Of a stretch of DNA of 64,000 nucleotides, positions 20,601 through 32,042 are shown piece by piece (position 1 is the first letter of the stretch; every line of letters begins with the position of its first letter). The stretch is taken from positions 67,070-131,069 of the forward strand of contig MNCI01024381.1 in the NCBI GenBank assembly GCA_015680685.1, written 5' to 3'. A model generated the notes under the pieces. The model was not told the origin of the DNA. It saw nothing but the letters and a program-made list of their open reading frames with translations, and made no database searches. Source of the DNA: Gnetum montanum. Lineage: Eukaryota > Streptophyta > Gnetopsida > Gnetales > Gnetaceae. The translations under genes and the position numbers were made by a program.

Positions 20601-21243
20601 GAGGAAGAGATGATGGCTTCTAGAATAGGGGTGATTGGTGAAGATGAAGAAGTTCCAGCCACAGAGGAAAGGGCCCCAGCAGATGAAGAAGGGGCCCCTG
20701 CTGGAGAAGAAAGGGCCTTGGCTGGTGAGGAAGAGGCCCTTTCTGATGAAGAGGAGGCCCCTACCAATGAGAAAGAGGCCCCTACTAATGAAGGAAGGGT
20801 CCCAATTGATGAGGAAGAGGCCCCTGCTGATGACCCTTTCACCAAGTGTAGTTTAGTATAGGAGGGGCATATGAGTATTGAGCACGTTGCTACGCTATTA
20901 GGTCAGCTGGAAGGAGAGGGGCTCCATTTTGATGCTAGTGAGTTTGATCACTTATTTAAGAGTGTATCGATGGACAACCCCCCCCCCTCCCCCCCTCGTT
21001 ATCACCCCTGAGGATTTGCTAGGTAGGAGCTTTACACTATCATTTACATTGTTCATCAGCTTTATCATGGTTCTCTCCACCATGGCTAACATGTTTTACC
21101 ATGCAACAGACACCATTTTTGATACTTCTATCCCTTATTCAATCCACCTATGACTGTGGATCGAGACCCTCGACAAATTCACTTTTATCGAGGGGATGGT
21201 TGATGACATGTTCAATCGTCTAAAGTAGATCAACCTAGAAGTG
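20601..21243 (+). pseudogene. Antisense gene: acidic repeat tract and linker
   Basis: The frame 20610-20861 encodes about nine short repeats of the type E-E-x-A-P-x-x-E-E, strongly acidic, then a stop and a short helix-like stretch (HVATLLGQLEGEGLHFDASE). A C-run at 20979-20997 has probably changed length. Near 21180-21243 the reading TFIEGMVDDMFNRLK...INLEVG precedes a GTAAGT donor. The overlapping basic frame 20635-20856 is its shadow. Confidence 0.5.
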
Positions 21244-21331
21244 GGTAAGTTACAGTTGCTATTCTAGGCTTCCTATATTATTATAGTTTCGCTATGTCAC
21301 TATGACTAATGCTCTTTTGTATGTGGTTGGC

Positions 21332-22140
21332 AGCCTCTTTCCTCAAGTAGGACCCTAAGCGAGCAGTTGAGGTCGACATTGTGCCCAAATTCCCATAGGA
21401 GGTAATCAAAGTACCTCATCACATATATGATGAAGCAAGCAAATGTTCATTGTACTTAGCATGCTCCCTGTAGGAATGCAGCCGTGTGAATGAAGACCTC
21501 CGAAAAGAGGTGCAAAAGCTTAAGAAGGATAAGGCTAATCTAATCACTAAGGTGGGGGATCTCCAATCCAGGAAAGAATTCCTATTGGCCCAAGACACTA
21601 ACGATGGTAATTGGCGCACAGTTGTCATCGACTATGCAAGATATTGGATGGTCATGCAACGCAACAACAAATCCATGCATGAAATAATTGAGCAGTGCAT
21701 GCAAATGGACCTTCTAAGCTTAAAGAACCAAGGTTGGAAGGATTACAATGCGAAGGTTTATGAGTGGGGGCAGGCACAGAAGAATCACAAACACATGTAT
21801 AAACTAGAACGTGTCACCTACCGTAACTAGTATTGTGATGCTTCCATGAAGTTGCATACCTATGAGGTATTCCTTGATATTATTGGTGCTTCTAGGGCTT
21901 ATGATAGGTTCATGCAACAGGTGACAGTTAATGAATCTTCCGAAAGGGAGATGACTTTTCCTATGGGTGAGACCACCACTACCACCTTTTCTCCAAGATC
22001 ACAAAGATGGACAACCATAGAGAAGGAGAAAGTTGCAGCAAACACTGATCTAGGAGATAAGAACTAGGCCAACATTACTGAGTAGAAGATCTTGCAATGC
22101 CTCACGGCTGACATGGATGGGATACCCACCGAAATAGACG
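21332..22140 (+). pseudogene. Antisense gene: coiled-coil region
   Basis: The open frame 21486-21830 begins NEDLRKEVQKLKKDKANLIT, with a heptad-like hydrophobic pattern, and runs to HMYKLERVTYRN; after one stop it continues at 21846-22067. It follows acceptor-like CCTGTAG (about 21476) and precedes the last intron (about 22140-22249). It is probably a dimerisation region (inference). There is no family match. Confidence 0.5.
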
Positions 22141-22249
22141 CGAGGTTGTCTTGAATTAGTCACTTTTTATTATTTATGGTGTGATGATTTATTTTATAAA
22201 AGAATTTTTTGTGGCTCTAATTGATTGTTTTATTTTGTTTGTTATGTAG

Positions 22250-22312
22250 GATCCAAATGAAAATGTAGGACCCACTGATATAGGGGATGGTGATGTAGGC
22301 GAAGAATCATAG
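22250..22312 (+). pseudogene. Antisense gene, last exon (element 3)
   Basis: After a T-rich run and TTATGTAG, 21 codons read DPNENVGPTDIGDGDVGEES and stop. Element 2's last exon (55465-55557) also starts D-x-x-(D/E)-x-x-V-G-P and is Gly/Asp-rich, in the same phase. Confidence 0.6.
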
Positions 22313-22515
22313 CGTAGCGGCAACGAGTTTTATTCTTGTCTTTGGATTCTCAAAGAAAAAAATTTTGTAAACCTTATTGATTAATATTTTGAATGAAATA
22401 TGGAATATATAAATATTTATTTTATTTTGGTTAGTGTGTTGTATTTGTTTTTTTTAGTCTATTCTTTATCTCTCTCTTTTTATTAATTAATTAATCTCCT
22501 TGGGAGCATCTCATT

Positions 22516-22705
22516 TTAGTTTTAGGCCACTTCAGGCCGTAACAATAGTTTAAGGCCATTTCAGGTTGTCGCTAGTTTTAGGCCATTTCGAGCCATTGCT
22601 AGTTTTAGGCCTTTTCGGGCCATTGGTAGTTTTAGGCCATTTCGGGCCATTGGATGATGGTAAAGGAAACTTTTGCCAATTTTAGGCCTTAGCGGGCCAT
22701 TTCAT
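22516..22705. repeat. Hairpin-repeat block between antisense gene and PR (element 3)
   Basis: Five or six units of TTTTAGGCC-ATTTCG-GGCCATTG type, each with a GGCC/GGCC pair around a 6-nt loop. The homologous position in element 2 is 55868-56170. Confidence 0.85.
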
Positions 22706-22873
22706 GATGTAAATAGTTGGTGTAATGTGAACGATTTAAACAATAGGGAAAACATTAGTGTAAACAAATGAATATGAAGCAAACTATGTGAAGAAATGAA
22801 TGTATGGTTGATGTAAGTGGTGATCATGTTGGAAGCAGTGCAGTAGTTATGCTAACACAAGTAACAATCATTC

Positions 22874-23823
22874 TCATAGCTGCTTCCTAACCCATCGTGG
22901 GCTTGGTGATGCATAAGGCTGAGGGGCTTTGTTGCAGTATTCTTCTATATCATTATCTACCACTTGAAAAGGCAACTTAGCCCACGTAGTTTCATTTTCT
23001 GAGCCAACATTTTGGGCTAGCTCATTAGCCAAACAAGTAGCCTTAGTGGAGATAGGCATTTCATTTTCAGAGGTTATTACTTTTGAACCCTACTCCATGT
23101 CTACATTGTTTATTGCTTGAGTGGCCACTTCATCACCATAGATTACCACCTCCTTGCCTACATAAGGTAGGTGGATCTCTTGATGTATGGGTGAAGAGAC
23201 AACCCTAAGTTGGGCTAACCATGACTTCCCCAAGATCAGGTTAAAACCAAGCATCTCTTCTACCATGATGAATGTTGCGCTTATGGGGAACTAGTCCCCT
23301 GTCAAAAAGTTGATGTGGATAGTCCCCTTTACCACTACTCTTGCTCCATTGAATGACTTCAGACAAAATGTCGTTATGGGTTTGATTTGATCAACCAAGC
23401 CCAGTTTGTCCACTATGGGGAATGGGATGACATTTGTAATAGCCCCATCATCAACATCTACTCTTCGGATCTTGTGTTGACCGACCAGAATTGTGATGAA
23501 CAGGGGTGTTATTATCGCCTAGTCCTTCTCAGAGTCATCCTTAATGGACTCATCAAAAACATTAACTAAGCTGGCTGCGGTTCTTCATGCATAGAAGGAA
23601 GCATAATCATATGGATTTCTTTCTCCTTCGCTAGCATGTTTTCATCAACCAGTATCAACATTAACATGAGAACCAAGGCCTCACAGTGTGCAGTGGAGGT
23701 CATTACTAGGTCATACAGGATTAAGATTGTATTCTTTTGTTTTAGAGCCTGTTTGACTTGAGTAAGGACGTTTAGAAGGTCCTGTCCACTTTCTTGCTTT
23801 TTGTTGCCCTTCTCTTTCTCCAT
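22874..23823 (-). pseudogene. Element 3 protease region (decayed)
   Basis: The minus-strand reading starts with the KQALKQKNTILILYDLVMTS segment (23823-23566). The protease follows, with a VDVDDGAITNVI active-site loop (about 23425-23465) and EEMLGFNLILG (about 23240-23275). It ends in a C-terminal extension (23059-22874) closing with PSPRWVRKQL and a stop, just before the hairpin repeats. It would process gag-pol. Stops and frame breaks are present. Confidence 0.75.
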
Positions 23824-26720
23824 TTTTCCTAGGATAAAAATCTCTTGGGGAGGAGCAACTTCAAGTTTGGAGTTGGACCTTCTTGGATGGGATGGTGATG
23901 ATTGTGTGTGCGTAGTGGCATCAACGGTTGATGATGAGGGGGGGCTTAGACATGGAGGGCAATGGGGTAGGCTTGGGGGGACCTGATGCTGTATGTTCCT
24001 TGGATGTCTTGTCCATAAGATGCTCTTCCCCCTTTTTTGAATGGCGAGGTTGTCGGGCTATTTTAGATTAGCTTTATGTGGTGGGGTAAGTTGAGGGTTT
24101 CAACCCCCTAATGACAAATAGTTCCTATGGTGTTAGGGCAGGAGGTGGTGTAGTTTTGAACATGAAGGGTGTAGGGGCAGATGTCTGAGGGGGAACCTTG
24201 ATAATGAATGATTATTTTGGAATCTTTTTTGCAATTCTTGGTGTCGCTACACTACGTTGAGGCACACAAACCACAAATGGCTACTGTGGTGGTTCTGGGT
24301 TGCTGTCGAGGCTAATTGTGTTGATGACATACCCCACATTGTTGATGTTAGCGGGGTCCTTGTAGATGTGCATGGATTGATTTTCGGGATGGATAGGATT
24401 GCTTTCATCTAGAACCAACTTCCCCTAATCAATCATCCATTGGATTTCATCTTTTAATGCTAGACAGTAATCTATGTCATGACCAAAAAGTTGATGGTAG
24501 TCACAGAACCATTCCAACCGAAAGTTCTTAGGAACTGGTGGCTCGTTGGGCATAGCCAAGGAGGGGTTCCTAAGAAGTTCACAATACCATTGATGCCATT
24601 TGGTCACCTCCTTTGACATTTTCTTATGTTGAAAATACCTAGCCCCCAACAATTACTTCAGATGTTCTGAAGGCTTGAAGGGTACAGGGGTGTATTTGGA
24701 GCAGTCATTACACTCGAAGTTTCATTTAGGTTAGCTTGATGCCTCTAGTGCTGATGTTGAGGGTTGAGTAGCATTATTTAAGCTAAGCATGGGGTTAGTT
24801 GACATCGTGGCTACCTTTTTGTTATTATTGTTGTTGGGTTTGGCCTCGTTTTCCACGGTGGCCAATGTGGCTGTCGCGGCCTTGCCCTTACCTTTGTCCT
24901 TCTTGACATATGCATTTTTGTACACAACATAGGCTGGGTCTTTACTAGCTTCAGCTACGTCTTCAATGCTCTTCGTCTAGGCAAAAGCTTGACTGAGAGA
25001 GCGTGGGGCTAGGTAGTATATTTTTGACTTAATAAAGTCTTTTACTGCCCCCTTGAAGATATCCAATAGATGGGCCTTCGTGATAGGCTCATGGATCTCA
25101 TTCAGGGTAGCTCTCCACCATTGTATAAACTTTTGCACCGACTCTAGCAAGTCTTTCTTAATGCTCATCAACTAATCCAGTGTGACTTCTGACTTTAAGT
25201 TATACTTAAAGCAGATCACAAACTAAGTCAGTAGCTCTTCCATAGTTGTGATGGAGATGCGTGGGAGTGCGTGATACCAGTCTAAAGCTTTTCCCATCAG
25301 AGACATAGTACAAACATGGATAATAGTATGTAGCCATTGCTACAATAATAAAGATTCAGATCTAAACTTGACTAGATGTGCATTGGGATTGTCTTTCCCA
25401 TTATATTTTGTGAATTGGGGGAGTGGCATCCTAGGGGGTAACATAAGCATGGGAATGGCTGGGCTGATGGGGTCATCATGGTAGAAATCCATGACCTACA
25501 CTGTGTCAAAACTAGCGAGTTTGAGATATTTAATCTCTTCAGTGAGGGTCTAGATAAGTTGGAATGCTTGATCCAGACCTAGGGACGATGTAGACGATTA
25601 TGGGGTTACAAGGGTAACCATCATTGCTAGTGTTGTAAGGGTAGTGGCCTAGCTCATAGGGGGCACCATTGGGGTTGCCCCTGCAAAGGGTGTTTCCTGT
25701 GTGGTCCACCACCTAGTGGGTGGTGTTGTTGAAGCGGCGGTTTTTGGCGATGCTATAGGCTTAGTCACTTGCATGACTAATGGGGTGGACCACAGTCATG
25801 CACTTGGTTGTACTATTTGCAAGACTTGGTACACTTGGTGGTAAACGTAGTGTGACATCTGGGAGGATTGAAAAATAGGGAAATAAGTGGTCAAGGCCCA
25901 TCATGCAGTTGGGGGTGGGGCTACTACTGATGGTAGGATAAGCACAGATGATGGAATGGGAGCGGGAACTCCATGCAGGTGTGAGGTAGGCATAGTGTGC
26001 ACATACGGAAATGTAGTTGTGATCGGCGTTTGGTACGATGACAAGATAGAGTGAGGAGGGATAGTGCCTAGAAATGAAATTGATGGGGTAGTGTGTTGAT
26101 ACACTGAGGGCATGGGATGGCTACCCACGACTGATGAAAATGTAGGTTGTGACTAGGTCATGGTACTCATAAAAGAGGCAAACACAAAAAGAGGGTTAGA
26201 TCAGAAAACTACGGTGGGAGGGATAGTCATAGGGTCTAGCCACCACCCTTGGATTGGGATTCTAGGTCTTCTTGTCTATCCTAGAATTCTTCATCATAAT
26301 GGGATGGTATGTCTCACTGTTCTCTAAACCTACTAACTTTCATCAGCTGGTCTAAGATCCACTGATACATTTCTGTCAAGTGGATGAAAACATCAGGGGT
26401 AGGGATAAATTCCCTTCCATTCCAATGAAGGAACTTGAAGTTGCATTTGTCCTCAAGTTCTTGGCAATCCAAGGGTAGATTTTTCTAGATCTTTGTGAAA
26501 AGGAAGTCATAATGCTCTATGTTTTGCACCAATAACTTAGGTGATAGATGTTGGATCCTAAGAGACTAGCATGATGCCAACATTGGGCTAGGTGGTCTCT
26601 TGGCACCTACGATGCTTTGGGCTAAGAAAGGAACCTCAAGGTTCAAGGTGGGAATTACGATTGCTGGTGAAATCATTTTGTGTGATCAAAGGAAAGTTGT
26701 AAATGAGAAACACAAAATCA
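23824..26720 (-). pseudogene. Element 3 gag (decayed)
   Basis: N-terminal region near 26650-26350 (HWNGREFIPTP, MYQWILDQLM). Pro/Ser/His-rich linker (26128-25901). Capsid-like core with LPQFTKYNGKDNPNAHLVKF (about 25360-25420) and ATLNEIHEPI...FIKSKIYYLAPRSLSQAFA (25171-24977). Lys-rich linker (24925-24731). Zinc finger CDYHQLFGHDIDYC, C-X2-H-X4-H-X4-C (about 24465-24515). C-terminal Pro-rich repeats follow (24400-23990). Many stops. The exact start is not certain. Confidence 0.8.
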
Positions 26721-26885
26721 ATAGGCAATTGGAGGCTTTTTGTCTTCCAAAGAAGCCATCGTGGCAATCGATCTACACCACACAATGTGTAAACAACCAC
26801 GAGGGTGTCATGTTTATGCTAGTGGGTGACAAGGTATAGACAACGTGCAGGACTACCTGAAGGATGTAGAAAGGGCACCGAAAGG

Positions 26886-26902
26886 TCTTCCTTCTAGCAC
26901 CA
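26886..26902 (-). other. Primer-binding site of element 3 (tRNA-Asn)
   Basis: Plus-strand TCTTCCTTCTAGCACCA matches the tRNA-Asn 3' end with two substitutions relative to element 1. It lies 8 nt from the 5' LTR. Confidence 0.75.
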
Positions 26903-26910
26903 AAAACTAT

Positions 26911-28753
26911 TGTGACTGAAAACATTGATGACTAGCACTTTGAGAGGTTTCCAAGCGAAAATTTTAACCCTGGATCCATGCAAGGGCCATGCTGGAGAGA
27001 AACGGAAGTGGGGTGCCCTAACTAGTGTGGTCAATTAGATAGGGACTTAATTGGTGTAACTTAACCTTTTGTAAGTGCTTGTTTTAGAAGCGAGTACGTG
27101 AAGTAAATCGATGATCAATAAATATAAAGTGGTGAAAATAGTGCAAAAAAACGATGATAGTAAGCAAATAGCAAAACAGACTTGGGTGAGAAAGTGCACC
27201 GCCCCAAGGTCATAGGTTTGATCCTTTGCTTTACTGAAAGGTGTACAATAGAACACATAATATGGAAGAGGCACAGCTTACAGAGAGAAGTATGATCATA
27301 GATCTCTAAAATGTAGAGCCAACCAGCAAACTCAAACCCAAACAGAGTGCTAAAAATTCCCAAATCTTCTCTCTAAAGGCCAACTTAAAAGCCAATCACC
27401 ACCTAAGCCAACTTCCCACCCTTCAAGCATTGTTTTCCAAGGTATTTATAGTGCTAGGAGTAAGAGAAAAACATGGTCTGGATGTCATGTGTCCTAGGCC
27501 TCACAAGGTGCAAACATGGTTGTACTATGTAGGTGTGTGATGCTGGAGGTGAGCTTTGTTACGTTGTGACCATACTGCTAAAATTGCATGTGAAAAAATC
27601 CATTGTGCCAACAATGTAAGAAAAATGGAGCCTGTGCTCTAGGACTACATCTTTCCTATTCTTGCAAGTAGGGTCAAGTGTAGGAATAATTTCTGGGGAT
27701 TGATCAATGGTATACAAAATGAAGAAAAGTTTCTAATTTTATCTATCAAAGAGATATCAGGGTGAGAATAATCATTGCCAACAAGTTATAGAGCTAATTG
27801 AAGACATCTTGATGCCTCCATGCTAGTGTTGCACTACCCACGTTGTTCAACACATTGGCGTAGCGCAACTACTTACTACACTATGCTACGCTACATAGCA
27901 TAGCATAGCGTAGCAACCGATCTTGACAGAAAACTTGTGTAGGAGCCGAGAGCATTTGTGTGAGGCTTGGTCAGGCAAACAACTACAAATTTTTTCCTCC
28001 ATGCTAGAAAGCCTTCGAACTTCCTGAATTCATCTTTGGAACATTTCTATCATTTTTGCATCATTGCTATGCTGTGCTATGCTATGTAGCATAGCACAAC
28101 ATAGCAACCAGTGTATCATGCTTCCTTGTTTAATTTTCCATACTCTACCAAGAAACCTTGCTTAAGGCCTAAGGGCTAAGTGGGACAACTAGTTTTGAAG
28201 GCCGAAGCATTGTCAAGTGCAATCTTTTTATTGAAGTAACTTGGCAAAGGGGGGCCTTTTCACACTTTGTCCCTATTATGCTCAACTACACTACATAGCG
28301 TAGCATAGCATAGCACCCTATGTTGGTGGAGCAAGTTTGCTTAATGGTTACAACATGGGAAAATGCTTTGGAAGACCAAATTTTCATCAACTTACATCTT
28401 AGATGCTTGATTGATCTCTTCGAGGCTTGCTATGCTACGTAGCATAGCATAGCATAGTAGATTTCTATGCTAGAAAACTTGCTGAACTATTTTGCTCATC
28501 CCAAACACTTTTGACAACTCCTAGCATGGTCATTGGGTAGACTACCAGCTGAGTCAATTGTCTAGTTGGGCACGCTAGAGGGTCCAGAAAACCTGTCAAC
28601 CCTAGAGATAGAAAACTTGTCAAACTGTATAGTCTATCCTTGGTTCCTACACCATTTTTTCTACCTATCATGATGCTACACTTGTGGACATCCTTGTTAC
28701 AAATTCCAAGACTCTAGTAAAGCATGAGGATCCTGAAATTTTATGGTGTTTCA
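26911..28753 (-). repeat. Element 3, 5' LTR (right copy)
   Basis: TGTGACTG...TGGTGTTTCA pairs with 1641-3436. TATAAATACC on the minus strand (27441-27450) is the likely LTR promoter. Palindromic TAGCGTAGC/GCTACGCTA clusters occur at 27855-27925, 28065-28110, 28275-28310 and 28425-28455. Confidence 0.85.
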
Positions 28754-28759
28754 ATGTGT
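28754..28759. repeat. Target-site duplication of element 3, right copy (ATGTGT)
   Basis: Identical to 1635-1640. The following sequence resumes element 4's gag. Confidence 0.85.
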
Positions 28760-29981
28760 AGTACCGATCTAGTGCTTTGCTAGTTAAGAACATGGTGAAT
28801 ATGTAGATGATGCCATTTGTCCATGCTTATAGCAAGAGGTGCTCTAATTAGAAGGTAGCCAAATAAGCATTGGGGTCCCCTTCACCATTGTACTTGATGA
28901 ACTGTGGGAGTGGGACCCCTATAGGTAGCACCAGTGGTGGGACCATAAGACTAGTTGGGTTGTTCTAGTAGAATTCCATCACCTATGCTATTTTGAAGGA
29001 GGAAGCCTTGAGCTGTTTGACCTCTTTAGTGAGGCTTTGGATTAGCTAGAATGCTTGATCTAAGCTAGGTGTGGTGGTAGTGGGTTGTGTGGGTTGTGAT
29101 GCCCACTAAGGTTACTAGGTGGCCCATGACCTACCTCCAGGCTATGTGATCACACATGATGCCTATTGTGTGGGTTGTGTCATAGACACAGCACCCAAGA
29201 CCCACCACTAGTTGGTGGTTTGGTCCATCAAAAAAGGTGTTGACATGACAAGTAGGATGATTGATGCCTAAGTCACATATGGTAAGGGCTAAATGTGTGT
29301 AGTATGCATGTAAGGTTGTGTAGGTGCAATGGTTACTACTATAGAAGGCCAAGTAACCTAAACAATTTGAACAAGCTGAACAAACTGAAAAAGCTAGAAA
29401 GAGATGATGAAAGTCATCCTAAAGGGAAGGTTGAAGGGTAGGGAAACATCTTGGTGAACTCATACCATAGGTGTTGACTTAGGTAGTGATGTGGGACTGT
29501 GGGATGATGGAGGAGAAATCGTAGAGGCCACCTACTAGAATGAGGCATGGAATGGGTTATCATTCTTAGATTTAGCCTTAAATTCATCTAGCTCCTCATG
29601 GAGTGGATCCTCGTAGTTTTTTCTTGCCTCATAGCTCATGTTGTTGATGAGATTATTCAACATCCACTAGTAATCTTCCATGTGCAAAATAAAGTCAAAG
29701 TCAGAAGGGAACCATTCCTTCCCATTATGATGTATGTGCTCATAACTACGTTTGGCTTTCATTTATTAGTGGTTTAAAGGTAAATCCACCTAGAAATTTT
29801 CACAAATGAAGTTATATTGATCATCGTTGAGCACCATGACCTCAAGCGGTAAGTTATGTAGCCTGAGAGACTATCTCTGTGCTAGGATAGGACCCCTAGG
29901 AATATCAATCAGGAACTCTTGTTGTATGGGCTAGAACACAACTACATCTAAAGTAGAGGTCGAGGGTTGCTTAGGGTTCAT
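28760..29981 (-). pseudogene. Element 4 gag, N-terminal half (decayed)
   Basis: It starts at an ATG at 29981 (MNPKQPSTSTLDVV). The N-terminal region includes NDDQYNFICENF (about 29800-29840), similar to EQYNYICVKI of element 1. A Pro/Thr/His-rich linker follows (29500-29100). The capsid-like core begins with a GDPNAYLATF-type segment near 28860-28900 and stops at element 3's insertion point. The remaining part is at 486-1634. Confidence 0.75.
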
Positions 29982-30337
29982 GATGTTAAGAGAGTTGCAA
30001 AATGTTGCTTCTACAGAAAATTAGAAAATACGGCTAAGTGTAAAAACTGCAAGAAAATAGCTAAGTGTAGAAAATGTAGAAAAAAATAACTAACTCTAAA
30101 ATGTAGCAGGAATGACTAAGTGTAAATGCATTGAAAAATGGCTAACTCTGAGACTATGCTCAAAGCCAAATATGCTTGCTATGCTCTCCTAGAGACCTAG
30201 AATGTTTACCAAGTGTAAACACCAGTGTGTTTAGCAAGGGTCTAGGGGAATTGATGATGGGGACCAATCTGTACAAAGTATAGAAACCACACAAGGCAAC
30301 AAACAATGGATTTTCCCAAAGAAGGAAATGATGAAGG
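29982..30337. other. Element 4 leader
   Basis: Non-coding DNA between PBS and gag. It holds four or five imperfect repeats containing GGCTAAGTGTA / GCTAACTCTA with A-rich spacers (about 30030-30150). The same word, GGCTAAGTGT, is tandemly repeated in element 2's leader. Confidence 0.6.
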
Positions 30338-30354
30338 CCCTCCTTCTAGCACTA
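30338..30354 (-). other. Primer-binding site of element 4 (tRNA-Asn)
   Basis: Plus-strand CCCTCCTTCTAGCACTA: tRNA-Asn 3' end with two C/G-to-T/A type changes. It lies about 8 nt from the LTR. Confidence 0.75.
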
Positions 30355-30362
30355 GAAAAATA

Positions 30363-32042
30363 TAGTGACCAAAAACATCAAAGGCTAGAATGGGACACCA
30401 AGAGGTCCATGGTTGTATAGTCTTAACCCCACTCCTAGGTGAGGGCTTGCTAGAAAATGGAAATGGGATGCTCGGAACGGTCTTGTCAATCAAGCTAGGA
30501 CTTACGGGTGTTACAATGAAACATGTTTTAAGGTATCATGCAGTTTTTGCATTGCTTGTGAGGATGATCATAGTCAAAGTTTTAAGCATGAAACAAAGGT
30601 GCAAACATGTAGAGAAATGTATGAATAGTGAAAATGCAAGTAAAATATTTAAAATGTGCAAGAAATGTGAAACATACATAAAGTGTGAGCTAAAGGGAAG
30701 ACAACACCACCTCAAATGGGGAGGAGCATAGTCAACTATAAAAGAAAAGGTGAGGAGGTATGTAATGTATAAATAAGCATAGTAGGCAGCATAGTCACAA
30801 TCTCAAGGTGTTTGGCTATGAAGACTAACATCTGTTGTGGAGACTAAGCTTGTCGAGTTGGCTATTGTAGTGTCCTCTGAGCTTCAATGATATGTGATGT
30901 GTTAGGTAGCATCTAATGGTGTCCACTAGGATCTTGAAGTTCACCAAGGTGCTAAGTGTGCTTAGGTGCAAGGGTGCTTTGCTACTTGGGTATTTGAAAA
31001 TGTCAATTGGAATGTCAAAATTCCAATCACTGAATGAAATTTTCAACCCCTAAAATATGAAGCATAGGGATATTTATAGGGCTACGATTAGCATGAATCA
31101 TAGATGGGACACCACGTGGTAAAGGGGTAGTTGGGATTATGCTGACCCCAACTATGCTTTCACTAAAGCAAAGTCGTGTTCTACTAATGTGCTCCAATGG
31201 ACCTTGTGAAATTGCCAAACTGTGACTATGCTACCAAGAGCACATGTAAGAGTACCAAATAGATCGCTAGGTACCTACAAATAGTGCAAAATAGTACAGT
31301 TTTGGAGAGTACGCTTTGGGACTACATTGCCACTTTTTTGAGTGGTGTCAAGCATAGTTATAATTTGGGGGTGAATGGGGAATGCAAATGAGATAAAATT
31401 TGCTAATCCTTCTCACTAAAGGCATGTTGGAGTCGAGATGCTAGTCGATGCTAAGTTCTGGAAGGTTCTGGAGGTAGTTCTGTGTGGCTACACTAACTAA
31501 GCTCTAGAGCGTAGAAGGGGTTAGCAAAAGAATGAAGTTTAGTGCTAGCTAGATTAACTATGCTCTAGAACATAGCCTTGGTAGGGAGAGCATAGCCCAA
31601 ACACTTGGAAAAATCTTGCAAAATTGATGCCTGCATGTAGGCTAGGTTACTTTACCCATGCTCTAGAGCATAGCACTAGGAGTTAGAAAATCTACCAAAC
31701 TATTTCATCCATCCCATACATGTTGAGAAACTTCTAGCTTGACACTTAGGAAAAAAATTGGAAACTAGTTGTTCCATGGCTGACTACGTTGGCTACACTA
31801 TAGAGCATAGCATAAGGGGGTGAGCGTAGCCAAAACACTTAGAAAAAATTTTCAGTTATTATTAACACTTAGAAAAATTTTGTAGATCTAGACTATTAGT
31901 GTCAACTACATCGACTATGCTATGGAGTGTAGTCCCAGTAGTGGAAGCATAGCCTCAACAGTTAGACAAAATTTGGCAAGTTTTGACACTTAGCCAAATT
32001 TTTGGTTAAGAACCAAGAGTTCTAAATTTGGTGGTGTTTTCA
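30363..32042 (-). repeat. Element 4, 5' LTR
   Basis: AGTGACCAAAAACATC... to GGTGGTGTTTTCA. TATAAATA on the minus strand at about 31071-31078. It is rich in CTCTAGAGCATAGC / GAGCATAGTC words (31490-31960). The same LTR family is found in plus orientation at 38091-39682. The left boundary is uncertain by one or two bases. Confidence 0.8.

Larger units (their letters stand above)
9425..22312 (+). pseudogene. Antisense multi-exon gene of element 3 (interrupted by element 1)
   Basis: This plus-strand gene lies inside the minus-strand element, between PR and RT. It has a first exon at 9425-9542 with a GTAAGT donor. Internal coding blocks lie at 19176-19624, 19716-20030, about 20090-20590, about 20600-21243, and 21332/21476-22140, with a last exon at 22250-22312. 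Splice-type boundaries visible: donors GTGAGT (19625) and GTAAGT (21244), acceptors after TTCCAAG (19715), ATTACAG (20088), GGTTGGCAG (about 21331), CCTGTAG (about 21476) and TTATGTAG (22249). Domains: FCP1/NIF-type HAD phosphatase, a second conserved-looking module, acidic tract, coiled coil. Several in-frame stops show it is dead here. Element 2 has the same first and last exons in the same place, so the gene belongs to the element family and is not a host locus. Known Tat elements can carry antisense ORFs, but I do not know one with this domain. Confidence 0.7.
1641..28753 (-). mobile_element. Element 3: giant Tat/Ogre-like gypsy element, carrying nested element 1
   Basis: Two related LTRs (1641-3436 and 26911-28753) bound an internal region with a PPT next to the left LTR and a tRNA-Asn PBS next to the right LTR, so the element reads on the minus strand. 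Net length without element 1 is about 18.3 kb. Order in element sense: gag, PR, hairpin repeats, antisense multi-exon gene, hairpin repeats, RT, RNase H, second RNase H, integrase, hairpin repeats, tail. The archaeal-type second RNase H and the long PR-RT spacer point to the Tat/Ogre lineage (inference from known lineage traits). All ORFs are broken. Confidence 0.85.
486..32042 (-). mobile_element. Element 4: Ty3/gypsy LTR retrotransposon, partial, split by element 3
   Basis: The 5' LTR is at 30363-32042, the tRNA-Asn primer site at 30338-30354, the leader at 29982-30337, gag at 28760-29981 and again at 486-1634. Everything further 3' (PR, pol, 3' LTR) is cut off by the partial LTR at 1-485 and the window edge. 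Its right end abuts the RT gene of element 5, showing insertion there. LTR family is shared with element 6 at 38091, in opposite orientation. Confidence 0.8.

Noticed and set aside
20635-20856. Basic Lys/Pro-rich ORF
   Set aside because: Alternative frame of the acidic repeat; the acidic frame fits the flanking coding blocks better.
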